64,000 nucleotides of DNA from Pseudazoarcus sp963975885 (GTDB lineage Bacteria > Pseudomonadota > Gammaproteobacteria > Burkholderiales > Rhodocyclaceae): positions 62,001-126,000 of the forward strand of contig CAXBIS010000011.1 in assembly GCA_963975885.1 (NCBI GenBank), read 5' to 3'. This document shows positions 33,121-41,485 of this stretch, piece by piece. Positions within the stretch are counted from its first letter, which is position 1, and every line of letters starts with the position of its first letter. The position numbers were made by a program, and so were the translations under genes. The notes beneath the pieces were generated by a model. It had not been told where the DNA came from. It saw only the letters and a program-made list of their open reading frames with translations, and did not search any database.

Positions 33121-34413
33121 ATGATGGATTTCATCTACGACTACGGCGGTTTCATCGCGATCTTCCTGCTGTTCTTCTTCATGCTGCTGTCGATGCCGGT
33201 GTTCGTCGCGATGGGGCTGTCGGCCTTTCTCGCATCGTTGCTGCTCGAAGACCCGGTTCACGCCTTTCGCTCCTTCATCCAGATCAGCTGGCAGGGTGCA
33301 TCGATCTTCGAACTGGTGGCGCTGCCGCTGTTCATCCTGACCGGCACCATCATGCAGCGCACCGACGCGGGCCGCGACCTGTTCGAGGTCACCAAGGCCT
33401 GGGCCGGCTCCATCCCCAATTCGCTGGGCGTGGCGACCATTCTGGCCTGCGGCATCTTCGCCGCGATCTCGGGCTCGAGCATCGCCACAGCCGCGACGGT
33501 GGGCCTGGTGGCGATCCCGCTGCTGCTCGACGAGGGCTACGGCCAGCGCCGCGCGGGCGGCTTCGTGGCCGGCGGCGGCACGCTGGGCATCATCATCCCG
33601 CCGTCGATCCCGCTGATCCTCTACGGCGTGATCACGGAGACCTCGATCGGCCAGCTGTTCATCGCCGGCGTGCTGCCGGGCGTGCTGATGATGTCGCTGT
33701 TCCTGCTCTACGTGGTGCTCTCGCGCCCGACCGTGCGTACCCGTCACGAAGTGCCGCTGGCCGAGAAGCTGCGCATCACACGGCGCTCCATCGGCGTGAT
33801 CCTGCTGCCACCGATCATCATCGCGGCGATCTACACCGGCGCGTTCACGCCCACCGAGGTCGGCGCACTGGCGGTCGTCTATGTGGCGATCCTGGGTTTC
33901 GCCCAGCGCCGTCTGGACTGGCCCAAGCTGCGCGAGGCGGCCATCGTCGCCACGGCGACGACCTCGATGCTGTTCATGCTGATCGTGTTCGGCCAGTTCT
34001 TCGCCCACTTCCTGACCTTCGAGCAGGTTCCGCAGAGCATCGCCCAGGCCATCATCGACAACGCATCGGGCATCGCCGCGGTGACGCTGATGATCCTCGC
34101 CTATGTCGTGATGGGCATGTTTCTGGAGAGCGCGGCGATGCTGCTGATCTCCATCCCGATCTTCTATCCGGTCGCGATGCAGCTGGGCATGGACCCATTG
34201 GTGTTCGGCATCTTCGCCTGCATCGCAATGGAGATCGCGCAGATCTCGCCGCCGATCGGGGTGAATCTGTTCACGATCCACGGCATCTCGCGCATCAAGC
34301 TCGGGCGACTGGCACTGGGTGCGGCGCCTTTCCTGCTGATCCAGATCGCGATGCTGTACGTCGTCTATTTCTTCCCGGAATTGGTGCTGTGGCTCCCCAA
34401 TTCCATGAAATGA
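33121..34413 (+). CDS. TRAP transporter large permease subunit (DctM)
   Basis: Sodium-coupled 12-helix permease of the TRAP transporter. The 430 residues show FFMLLSMPVFVAMGLSAF near the N-terminus, the ISGSSIATAATVGLVAIPLL segment and the signature GGGTLGIIIPPSIPLILYGVITETSIGQLFIAG. Late conserved pieces include AAMLLISIPIFYPV and ISPPIGVNLFTIHGI. Complete in length. The gene ends 44 bases before aconitase X, so a single transcript is likely. Confidence 0.94.
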   Translation: MMDFIYDYGGFIAIFLLFFFMLLSMPVFVAMGLSAFLASLLLEDPVHAFRSFIQISWQGASIFELVALPLFILTGTIMQRTDAGRDLFEVTKAWAGSIPNSLGVATILACGIFAAISGSSIATAATVGLVAIPLLLDEGYGQRRAGGFVAGGGTLGIIIPPSIPLILYGVITETSIGQLFIAGVLPGVLMMSLFLLYVVLSRPTVRTRHEVPLAEKLRITRRSIGVILLPPIIIAAIYTGAFTPTEVGALAVVYVAILGFAQRRLDWPKLREAAIVATATTSMLFMLIVFGQFFAHFLTFEQVPQSIAQAIIDNASGIAAVTLMILAYVVMGMFLESAAMLLISIPIFYPVAMQLGMDPLVFGIFACIAMEIAQISPPIGVNLFTIHGISRIKLGRLALGAAPFLLIQIAMLYVVYFFPELVLWLPNSMK

Positions 34414-34457
34414 GCACTACCCGAGCCCGCCATACGTCATAACGAAGGATTGTTGCG

Positions 34458-35693
34458 ATGAAACTGACAGAAGAAGAGCGCGCGATGCTCGCCGGCGAGT
34501 TCGGCCAGCCGTGCAAATGGGCCATGGAACACATGATGCAGGTCGGCCGGCTGTTCGACGCCGAGGACTTCGTGCCGGTGTCGCAGGCGCACATGATGGC
34601 CGACCCCGAATCCCTGGGAGACGCCGGCGTGCGCTTTCTCGAGGAACAGGCTGCCGCCGGAGGGCGCGTGCGCATCCCGATGATCACCGACCCGCGCGGC
34701 GTCGACCTCTCCTACTACAAGGAACTGGGCCAGACCGAGGACATGGCGAATCTGGAGCGACGCACCATCGCCGCCTGCGGCAAGCTCGGCATCCTGATGA
34801 CCGACACCTGCATCAACTACCAGACCATCATGCCGCCGGTACGCGGCGACCACGTGGCGTTCGGCGACACCGGCGTGGTGATCTACTGCAACAGCGTGCT
34901 CGGCGCGTATTCGAACTTCGAGGGTGGCCCGTCCGCGCTGGCCGCGGGGCTGACCGGGCGCACGCCGCGCTACGGCCTGCACCTGGACGCCAAGCGCCGC
35001 GGCACGCGCCGCTTCGTCGTGCGTCACCAGCCGCGCGGGCTGACGGACTGGGGCATTCTCGGCGGCATCGTAGGCCGTGCCAGCGGATCGTACTGGCAGG
35101 TGCCGGTGATCGAGGGTATCGAGCACGCGCCGTCCTCCGATGACATGAAGCACCTCGGGGCCGCAATGGCGAGCTACGGCTCCACCCCGCTGTTCCACAT
35201 CGTCGGCGTCACGCCCGAGGCGCCCACGCTCGCGGCCGTGTTCGACGGCACACCGCCGCCCGCCACCGAAATCGGCGAGTCCGACTACCGTGACTTCCAG
35301 GGCAGCTTCGGCGGACGCGGCGAGAAGGTCGACGTGGTGGTGTTCGCCGCGCCGCAACTGTCGCTGATCGAGATGTCGCGCGTGGCCGAACTGCTCGACG
35401 GGCGCCACATTCATGCCGACACCGCGATGATCGTGTGCACCTCGCCACCCGTGGCCGCCGACTGCGACCGCCTGGGCCTGACCGCGCGCATCGAGGCCGC
35501 CGGCGCCAAGGTGTTGCGCGGCACCTGCTTCTACCAGCAGTACGCGCGCGAGATGGGCGAGGCCAACGGTTGGCGTCGCCTGCTTTCCAATTCGACCAAG
35601 ATCGTCAACATCATCGGCGGTTACGGCTATCAACCTTCGCTGGCGAGCATGGAGGCATGCGTCGACTCGGCGGTCGCAGGAGAAATCGTATGA
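34458..35693 (+). CDS. Aconitase X, large (catalytic) subunit
   Basis: Large subunit of the aconitase X type hydro-lyases. Characterised bacterial members dehydrate cis-3-hydroxy-L-proline; archaeal ones dehydrate phosphomevalonate. The 411 residues include LTEEERAMLAGE, the DTCINYQ region (C118), YCNSVLGAYSNFEGGPSA (C144), a GGIVGRASG loop, CTSPP (C327) and RGTCFY (C357), several of which could ligate an Fe-S cluster. The small subunit follows with an ATGA overlap. Location after a TRAP transporter implies the substrate is imported. No proline racemase or other hydroxyproline gene is nearby, so the substrate stays open. Confidence 0.85.
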   Translation: MKLTEEERAMLAGEFGQPCKWAMEHMMQVGRLFDAEDFVPVSQAHMMADPESLGDAGVRFLEEQAAAGGRVRIPMITDPRGVDLSYYKELGQTEDMANLERRTIAACGKLGILMTDTCINYQTIMPPVRGDHVAFGDTGVVIYCNSVLGAYSNFEGGPSALAAGLTGRTPRYGLHLDAKRRGTRRFVVRHQPRGLTDWGILGGIVGRASGSYWQVPVIEGIEHAPSSDDMKHLGAAMASYGSTPLFHIVGVTPEAPTLAAVFDGTPPPATEIGESDYRDFQGSFGGRGEKVDVVVFAAPQLSLIEMSRVAELLDGRHIHADTAMIVCTSPPVAADCDRLGLTARIEAAGAKVLRGTCFYQQYAREMGEANGWRRLLSNSTKIVNIIGGYGYQPSLASMEACVDSAVAGEIV

Positions 35694-36109
35694 GCACCAT
35701 CCTCAAATGCCATGTCGGCGTCGGCAGCAAGGTGCGCGGACGCGCGCTGGTGGCCAACGACAACTTCTCGGCACGCTACGACCTGGATCGCCTCAAGGGC
35801 GTGTTCTCGCGCCCGGCCCACAAGCTCGTCGGCCAGTCCTACGTGGATCGCATCCTGGTACTCAACACCGCCAAGGGCGGCGTGGCCTCGGCCTGGATGC
35901 TGCACGAGATGCGCTCGCGCGACATGGCGCCGGCAGCGATCCTGTTCAACGAGGCCAACACCATCCTCGCCCAGGGTGCGGCACTGGCCGGCATGACGCT
36001 GTGCGACCGCTTCGCCGACGGCGACGTGACGCAGCTCATTCGCAGCGGCGACGAGTTGATCGTCGACCCGGAAGCCGGCACGGTCGAGATCGTCGCCTCG
36101 GTCGCATGA
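35690..36109 (+). CDS. Aconitase X, small (swivel) subunit
   Basis: A 139-residue small subunit that forms the swivelling domain of two-chain aconitase X enzymes. Recognisable pieces are VGSKVRGRALVANDNFSARYDLD near the start, LVLNTAKGGVASAW and ILFNEANTILAQGAALAGM. Its start overlaps the large-subunit stop by four bases, consistent with equal synthesis of both chains. The two-gene form, unlike the fused form, matches the type II bacterial enzymes as I know them. Confidence 0.85.
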   Translation: MSTILKCHVGVGSKVRGRALVANDNFSARYDLDRLKGVFSRPAHKLVGQSYVDRILVLNTAKGGVASAWMLHEMRSRDMAPAAILFNEANTILAQGAALAGMTLCDRFADGDVTQLIRSGDELIVDPEAGTVEIVASVA

Positions 36110-36119
36110 TCCACGCAGC

Positions 36120-36172
36120 CCCCGCCTCGGCGGGGCCATTTCCTCGACTCGCCCCGCCCACCCAGGCGGGGC
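36120..36172 (+). promoter_or_regulatory. Two GC hairpins after aconitase X
   Basis: Hairpin 1 is ccccgcc / ggcgggg (36120-36135). Hairpin 2 is gccccgcc / ggcggggc (36151-36158, 36165-36172). They occupy the 81-base gap before the TauE-type gene. No T-run follows, so attenuation or mRNA stabilisation is more likely than full termination. Confidence 0.5.
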
Positions 36173-36190
36173 GTCGCGGCTGGACGAAGC

Positions 36191-36964
36191 ATGGAAAACC
36201 TGCACCCATTGCAATACGCGGCAATTGGCTCGCTGTTCGTGTGGAGCGGCTTCGTGCGCGCCGGTCTGGGCTTTGGCGGCGCCGTGCTGGTGCTGCCGCT
36301 GCTGTTGTTGATTGTCGACGACGCGCTGGTTTTCCTGCCGTTGATCGCCGCGCACATGCTGGTGTTCGGGCTCTGGGCGGCGCTGCGCGGGGCATTGCAG
36401 CCAGCCGGCTCGGCGCCGGGCCGCACGCCCGGAATCGATTGGGCCTATCTGGCGCGCGCCACACCGTGGATGTTCCCCCCGGCCATCGTCGGCATCTTCG
36501 GTCTGCTGACGCTGCCGCCGCGCGTGACCAGCGCGATCATCTTCGCGATCGTCATCGCCTACGCGCTGGGCTACGTGTTCGCTCGCCCAATCCGCAGCCG
36601 CGGGCCCAAGAGCGACGCCGCCCTGCTCGCGCTGGGCGGCTACGTGATGGGCAACTCGCTGATCGGCGGGCCGCTGATCGTCGCGGTGTTCGCTGCCCAT
36701 GTCGCGCGAGAGCAATTGCGCGACACGCTGCTCGCGGCCTGGGTGGGCATGGTGGTGATCAAGCTCGTCTCCTTCGTCGCGGCCGGGGTCGACCTGCAAC
36801 TGGTGCATCACGCCTGGCTGCTGCCATGCGCGCTGCTCGGCCACGTGGCCGGCCAACGCCTGCACGACCGACTGCTGCAGAGCGACCCGACACGCTTCTT
36901 CCGCGGGCTCGGCGTACTGCTGCTGGCGCTGGGAATCTTCGGCCTGATCGACACGCTGCGCTGA
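36191..36964 (+). CDS. TauE/SafE (TSUP) family membrane transporter
   Basis: Inner-membrane permease of 257 residues from the TSUP family, whose members export sulfite, sulfoacetate or other small organic anions. About eight membrane segments are visible. The family's duplicated Gly motif appears as VRAGLGFGGAVLVLPLLL in the first half and MGNSLIGGPLIVAVFAAHV in the second. Not all TSUP proteins move sulfur compounds. Its location after aconitase X and before a HutC-type regulator suggests a role in the same catabolic unit. The substrate is unknown. Confidence 0.85.
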   Translation: MENLHPLQYAAIGSLFVWSGFVRAGLGFGGAVLVLPLLLLIVDDALVFLPLIAAHMLVFGLWAALRGALQPAGSAPGRTPGIDWAYLARATPWMFPPAIVGIFGLLTLPPRVTSAIIFAIVIAYALGYVFARPIRSRGPKSDAALLALGGYVMGNSLIGGPLIVAVFAAHVAREQLRDTLLAAWVGMVVIKLVSFVAAGVDLQLVHHAWLLPCALLGHVAGQRLHDRLLQSDPTRFFRGLGVLLLALGIFGLIDTLR

Positions 36965-37013
36965 GCGCGCCGCGTCCCGGACTGCGACACAATGACGCGC
37001 TGGAGGAAAAGGG

Positions 37014-37799
37014 ATGGAGGCAATGACGGACCGCGCCGACGAGATCGTGCGCCGCATCCCGCGCGAGGGCAGCCGGCAAACCAAGCACGTGCAACTGCGC
37101 ATGGCGATCAAGGCGTCGATCAGACAGGGCGTGTGGAAGCCGGGCGAGAAGCTGCCCACGGAGACCGAACTGGCGGACCGGCTGCCGTTCAGCCTGGGCA
37201 CCATCCAGCGCTGCTTCCGCGACCTGGTCGATGAGGGCATCGTGGTGCGAAAGCGCGGCCACGGCACCTTCATCCCGCCGCGCATCAAGGAATTGTTCGA
37301 CCCCTGGCACATGCGCTTCCTGGCCGACGACGGAAAGAGCTTCCTGCCGGTCTATGCCCATGTGCTGCGCCGCTTCACGATCACCGGCCACGGCCGCTGG
37401 ACCGAGCACCTCGCTCAGCGCAACGAGAAGATCCTGCGCATCGACCGGCGCATGCAGATCGACGAGGAATTCTCGGTCTACGCGCGCTTCTACGCCTGCA
37501 TCGACCGCGTCGCCAAGCTCGCCGAACTGCCCATCGAGTCGCTGCACAGCGCCAACATCAAGAAACTGATCGCGGCCGAGTTCAACACCCAACTCGCCAC
37601 AGCACGCCACTACATCGAACAGGCGACGATTCCGGTACCCGGCTGTCTGGCCATCGGTGTGCCGGTCGGCACCACGGCCATTCTGGTAAGCTGCACGGCA
37701 TTTTTCGGCTCCGGCCCGGCCGTCTACTATCAGGAATTCTTCGTGCCGCCGACCCGGCGCAAACTGTTCCTTGAGAGCCGGCTCGGACTGGGCCTGTGA
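37014..37799 (+). CDS. GntR-family regulator with UTRA domain (HutC subfamily)
   Basis: Transcription regulator of 261 residues. The N-terminal winged helix reads SIRQGVWKPGEKLPTETELA, then FSLGTIQRCFRDLVDEGIVVRKRGHGTF. The C-terminal UTRA ligand domain carries the usual elements EEFSVYARFYACIDRV, NTQLATARHYIEQATIP and PAVYYQEFFVPP. It probably responds to a metabolite of the upstream TRAP/aconitase X/TSUP unit. ATG 37014 has ggagg upstream; a second ATG at 37023 is also possible. Confidence 0.88.
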   Translation: MEAMTDRADEIVRRIPREGSRQTKHVQLRMAIKASIRQGVWKPGEKLPTETELADRLPFSLGTIQRCFRDLVDEGIVVRKRGHGTFIPPRIKELFDPWHMRFLADDGKSFLPVYAHVLRRFTITGHGRWTEHLAQRNEKILRIDRRMQIDEEFSVYARFYACIDRVAKLAELPIESLHSANIKKLIAAEFNTQLATARHYIEQATIPVPGCLAIGVPVGTTAILVSCTAFFGSGPAVYYQEFFVPPTRRKLFLESRLGLGL

Positions 37800-37824
37800 A
37801 TCGGTAATCACCTCCTTCGCCCGC

Positions 37825-39555
37825 ATGAACCAGCCCCCCGCGACCTGGCGCGACCGCCTGATGCCTTTCCTCGCCTGGCCCGCGCAATGGCGCGCGCTGG
37901 GCGTGCGCGGCGACATCATCGCCGGCATCACCGTCGGTCTGGTGCTGGTGCCACAGGCGCTGGCGTATGCGCAGCTGGCAGGGCTGCCGCCGCACATCGG
38001 CCTGTACGCGGCGCTGCTGCCGGCCATCGTGGGCGCGCTATTCGGCTCCTGCGGCGCGATCGCCACCGGCCCGGTGGCGCTGACCTCACTGCTCACTGGA
38101 GCGAGCGTGATCGCGGTGGCGCGCCCCGGCACCGAGGGTTTTCTCGAAGCGGCCATCGTGCTCGCCCTGCTCTCGGGCCTGATCCAGCTCGCGCTCGGGG
38201 GGCTACGCCTGGGCTGGCTGCTGAAGCTGCTCTCGCGCCCGGTCATGACCGGCTTCATCAGCGCTTCCGCGCTGCTCATCGCGCTGTCCCAGGTGCCGTC
38301 GATGCTGGGCCTGCGCATGACGCGCTCCGAGCATTTCATGGTCGATTTTTTGACCATGCTGACCACCTTCACGGACCTGCACCTGCCAGCGCTGGTGTTT
38401 GGCCTGGCCACGCTGGCGGCGTTGATCGTCATGCGGCGGCTCGCGCCCAAACTGCCCGGGGTGCTGATCGTGGTCGCCATCGCCACCACCATCTCTGCGG
38501 CCACGGGCTTCGAAGCCGGCGGCGGGCGGGTCGTCGGCCACGTACCGCAGGGCTTGCCCGACTTCGTGCTGCCTGCATTCGAGTGGAACCTGATCATCGC
38601 GCTGCTGCCAGCCGCCTTCGTGATCGCGCTGGTGAGCTTCATGGAGGTCACCGCCAGCGCCAGCGTGATCACTGCCCGCACAGGCGAGCGCTGGCGACAG
38701 AATCAGGAACTGATCGGTCAGGGCCTGGCCAAGATCGCGGCGGCCTTCAGCGGCGGCATGCCGGTGTCGGGCTCGTTCTCGCGCTCGGCCCTGAATTTCG
38801 CCACCGGCGCACATACCGGTCTTTCGTCGATCGTCTCGGCGACCTTCGTCGTCGTCACGCTGCTGTTCCTGACGCCGCTGCTGTGGCACCTGCCGGTTGC
38901 GGCGCTGGCCGCCGTCATCGTGCTGGTGGTATTCAATCTGCTCGACCCGGCCGCTTTCCGCCGTACCTGGCTGGCAGGTCGCGACGACGGCATCGCGGCG
39001 ACGGCGACCTTCGTATCCACGCTGGCCTTCGCGCCCAACATCCAGAACGGCATCCTGGTCGGACTGCTGATCTCGCTCTCCTTGATGCTCTATCGCGACA
39101 TGCAGCCGCGCGTGGCGCTGCTTGGCCTGCACGAGGACGGCACGTACCGCGATCGCGAGCGCTTCGGCCTGCCCCACCCGCACCCGAATCTGGTGATCAT
39201 GCGCTTCGACAGCGCGCTGACCTTCGTCACCTCGGAACTGTTCGAGGACGCCGCGGCCGACGCGCTGCGCGCGCAGCCCGACGTCAAGGTGTTGCTGGTC
39301 TCGGCCGCCGGCATCAACAACGTCGACTCGACCGGACTGGACGCGATCTCGGCACTGCATGCGCGCGCCATCGCGGAGCAGCGCACGCTGGCCTTCTGCG
39401 GGTTGAAGAAGCAGATCATCGACGCAATGGAGCGCACCGGCCTTTGGGAGCGCCTGCAGCCGCACGCGCATTACCGCACCGAGCAGCACGCGCTCGAAGT
39501 CCTGCTGGCGGAGTTGCCCCCACCACCGGAAGATGACACCCCGTCGGCCGATTAA
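37825..39555 (+). CDS. SulP family anion transporter with STAS domain
   Basis: Inner-membrane anion permease of 576 residues, of the SLC26/SulP family. The N-terminal transmembrane domain has the signature GLVLVPQALAYAQLAGLPPHIGLYAALLP and many hydrophobic helices. The cytoplasmic STAS domain (about 440-555) has VIMRFDSALTFVTSELFE and AAGINNVDSTGLDAISALH. Substrate could be sulfate, bicarbonate or a dicarboxylate. I start at ATG 37825 (MNQPPATWRDRLMPF); the open frame begins 18 codons earlier and overlaps the GntR gene. Confidence 0.9.
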   Translation: MNQPPATWRDRLMPFLAWPAQWRALGVRGDIIAGITVGLVLVPQALAYAQLAGLPPHIGLYAALLPAIVGALFGSCGAIATGPVALTSLLTGASVIAVARPGTEGFLEAAIVLALLSGLIQLALGGLRLGWLLKLLSRPVMTGFISASALLIALSQVPSMLGLRMTRSEHFMVDFLTMLTTFTDLHLPALVFGLATLAALIVMRRLAPKLPGVLIVVAIATTISAATGFEAGGGRVVGHVPQGLPDFVLPAFEWNLIIALLPAAFVIALVSFMEVTASASVITARTGERWRQNQELIGQGLAKIAAAFSGGMPVSGSFSRSALNFATGAHTGLSSIVSATFVVVTLLFLTPLLWHLPVAALAAVIVLVVFNLLDPAAFRRTWLAGRDDGIAATATFVSTLAFAPNIQNGILVGLLISLSLMLYRDMQPRVALLGLHEDGTYRDRERFGLPHPHPNLVIMRFDSALTFVTSELFEDAAADALRAQPDVKVLLVSAAGINNVDSTGLDAISALHARAIAEQRTLAFCGLKKQIIDAMERTGLWERLQPHAHYRTEQHALEVLLAELPPPPEDDTPSAD

Positions 39556-39635
39556 GCATCGCAGGCACACATCGGACATCGCCCTACCCGACAAGCGGTA
39601 ACGTCCGACGCGCCGCGCCGAACCGGCACAAGTCC

Positions 39636-39664
39636 TTGACTATCCGCGACTTGGACGGCAGAAT
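39636..39664 (+). promoter_or_regulatory. Likely promoter of rplU-rpmA
   Basis: TTGACT (39636-39641), a 17-base spacer and CAGAAT (39659-39664) lie 44 bases before the rplU start codon. The spacing is ideal for sigma-70 and the -35 box is strong, as expected for a ribosomal-protein operon. Confidence 0.6.
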
Positions 39665-39707
39665 GCGCGATTCTTCGCACCACCTATCCATTCATTGGAG
39701 CTTTTCC

Positions 39708-40019
39708 ATGTACGCGGTCATAAAAACCGGCGGCAAGCAGTATCGCGTCGCTGCCGGCCAAAAACTCAAGGTAGAACAGATACCGGCTGACGTGGGCTCC
39801 GAAATCACTCTCGACCAGGTTTTGATGGTCGGCGAAGGCGAGTCGGTCAAGATCGGCACGCCACTGGTTTCGGGCGCAACGGTCAAGGCCACCGTGGTCT
39901 CGCACGGTCGTCACGACAAGATCCGCATCTTCAAGATGCGCCGACGCAAGCACTACCAGAAGCGTCAGGGTCATCGCCAGAACTTCACCGAGCTTCGCAT
40001 CGAAGACATCACGGCCTGA
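39708..40019 (+). CDS. rplU: 50S ribosomal protein bL21
   Basis: Large-subunit ribosomal protein of 103 residues that binds 23S rRNA with L20. MYAVIKTGGKQYRVAAGQ is the diagnostic start. The IFKMRRRKHYQKRQGHRQ basic stretch and the LRIEDI end complete the protein. ATG 39708 was chosen by this family start; the open frame extends upstream over the promoter. First gene of rplU-rpmA-obgE-proB. ispB, usually its divergent neighbour, is elsewhere in this window. Confidence 0.98.
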   Translation: MYAVIKTGGKQYRVAAGQKLKVEQIPADVGSEITLDQVLMVGEGESVKIGTPLVSGATVKATVVSHGRHDKIRIFKMRRRKHYQKRQGHRQNFTELRIEDITA

Positions 40020-40037
40020 GTCAGGAGGGAATAAGAC

Positions 40038-40301
40038 ATGGCACACAAAAAAGCCGGCGGCAGTTCCCGTAACGGTCGCGACTCCGAATCAAAACGACTC
40101 GGCGTCAAGCGTTACGGTGGCCAGGCCGTCACCGCAGGCAACATCCTCATCCGTCAGCGTGGCACCCAGTACCATCCGGGCGACAATGTCGGCATGGGCA
40201 AGGACCACACGCTGTTCGCGCTGTCCGACGGCACCGTGCAGTTCTCGGTCAAGGGCCCGCTCAAGCGTCGCTTCGTGGCGATCGTTCCGAACGCGGCCTG
40301 A
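40038..40301 (+). CDS. rpmA: 50S ribosomal protein bL27
   Basis: Large-subunit ribosomal protein of 87 residues whose N-terminus reaches the peptidyl-transferase centre. MAHKKAGGSSRNGRDSESK is the invariant start, followed by GVKRYGGQAVTAGNILIRQRG. An aggaggga ribosome site precedes the ATG. There is no N-terminal propeptide of the Firmicute type. It is followed by a strong hairpin terminator before obgE. Confidence 0.98.
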   Translation: MAHKKAGGSSRNGRDSESKRLGVKRYGGQAVTAGNILIRQRGTQYHPGDNVGMGKDHTLFALSDGTVQFSVKGPLKRRFVAIVPNAA

Positions 40302-40318
40302 GCACCCCCGAAGACGCG

Positions 40319-40348
40319 AAAAGCCCTATCCTCGGGATAGGGCTTTTT
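40319..40348 (+). terminator. Terminator between rpmA and obgE
   Basis: A 13 bp stem, aaaagccctatcc (40319-40331) with ggatagggctttt (40335-40347), has a tcg loop and continues into T residues. It lies 18 bases after rpmA and only 25 bases before the obgE ATG, so obgE is reached by read-through or by a promoter I cannot see. Confidence 0.88.
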
Positions 40349-40373
40349 CGTTTCCGCTCACCGGAAAACCACA

Positions 40374-41465
40374 ATGAAATTCTTTGACGAAGCGCGCATC
40401 GAAGTCTTCGCCGGCGACGGCGGCAATGGCGCCGCCTCGTTCCGGCGCGAGAAGTTCGTGCCGCGCGGCGGTCCGGACGGCGGCGACGGCGGGCGTGGCG
40501 GCAGTGTCTATGCGGTCGCCGACCGCAACCTGAACACGCTCATCGACTACCGCTTCAAACGCAACTTTCGCGCCCAGCGCGGCGAGAATGGCCGCGGCGC
40601 CGACTGCTACGGCAAGGGCGGCGAGGACATCGTGCTGCGCATGCCGGTGGGCACCGTGATCACCGACTACGAGACGGGCGAGCTGATCGCCGACCTCGAC
40701 GAGGACGGCAAGCAGGTCATGGTCGCGCGCGGCGGCAAGGGCGGGCTGGGCAACCTGCACTTCAAGTCCAGCGTCAACCGCGCACCGCGCAAACGCACCA
40801 TGGGCGAGGAAGGCGAACGCCACATGCTGCGCCTCGAACTGAAGGTGTTGGCCGACGTCGGCCTGCTGGGCATGCCCAATGCAGGCAAGTCCACCTTCAT
40901 CCGCTCGGTCTCGGCCGCACGCCCCAAGGTCGGTGATTACCCGTTCACGACCTTGCAGCCCAACCTCGGCGTGGTGCGCACCAGCGAGGAGCGCAGCTTC
41001 GTCATTGCCGACATTCCGGGCCTGATCGAAGGCGCGGCCGATGGCGCCGGTCTGGGCCACCAGTTCCTGCGCCATCTGGCACGCACCCGCGTGCTGTTGC
41101 ACCTGGTCGATCTGGCGCCCTTCGACCCCGAGGCGGATCCGGTACGCGACGCCAAGGCGATCGTCGAGGAACTGCGGCGCTACGACGAGACCCTGCACGC
41201 CAAACCGCGCTGGCTGGTGCTCAACAAGCTCGACCTGATCCCCGAAGAAGAGCGCGCCGAGCGCGTGGCCGCCTTCCTCCAGGCCTACGGGCCGGTGGAG
41301 CGGCACTTCGAGATCGCCGCGATCAACGGCGACGGTTGCCGCGCTCTGATCTTCGCGCTGCAGGATTTCCTCGATGCCGAGCGTGCGCGCGTCGAAGCCG
41401 AGCACGCCGCCGAGCGCGCCAACGTGGCCGAAAACACGCCCCCGACCGAAGAGAGCGCCGACTGA
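40374..41465 (+). CDS. obgE: Obg family GTPase (ribosome assembly)
   Basis: Essential GTPase acting in 50S assembly and stringent signalling. The 363 residues contain the Gly-rich Obg fold (FVPRGGPDGGDGGRGGSVYA, RAQRGENGRG, GKGGLGNLHFKSS), then the G domain with G1 GMPNAGKSTF, switch I YPFTTLQPNLG, G3 DIPGLIEGAADGAGLG and G4 NKLD. A short Ala/Glu-rich C-terminal tail follows. Domain order and length match E. coli ObgE. It lies 21 bases before proB. Confidence 0.97.
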   Translation: MKFFDEARIEVFAGDGGNGAASFRREKFVPRGGPDGGDGGRGGSVYAVADRNLNTLIDYRFKRNFRAQRGENGRGADCYGKGGEDIVLRMPVGTVITDYETGELIADLDEDGKQVMVARGGKGGLGNLHFKSSVNRAPRKRTMGEEGERHMLRLELKVLADVGLLGMPNAGKSTFIRSVSAARPKVGDYPFTTLQPNLGVVRTSEERSFVIADIPGLIEGAADGAGLGHQFLRHLARTRVLLHLVDLAPFDPEADPVRDAKAIVEELRRYDETLHAKPRWLVLNKLDLIPEEERAERVAAFLQAYGPVERHFEIAAINGDGCRALIFALQDFLDAERARVEAEHAAERANVAENTPPTEESAD

Positions 41466-41485
41466 ACCCGTGATCCGATAAGGCC

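Noticed and set aside
32932..34281. A 449-codon open frame on the minus strand opposite dctQ and dctM
   Set aside because: Composition is extreme (His, Asp, Arg, Gln) and reflects reverse reading of hydrophobic codons. No start signal or family.
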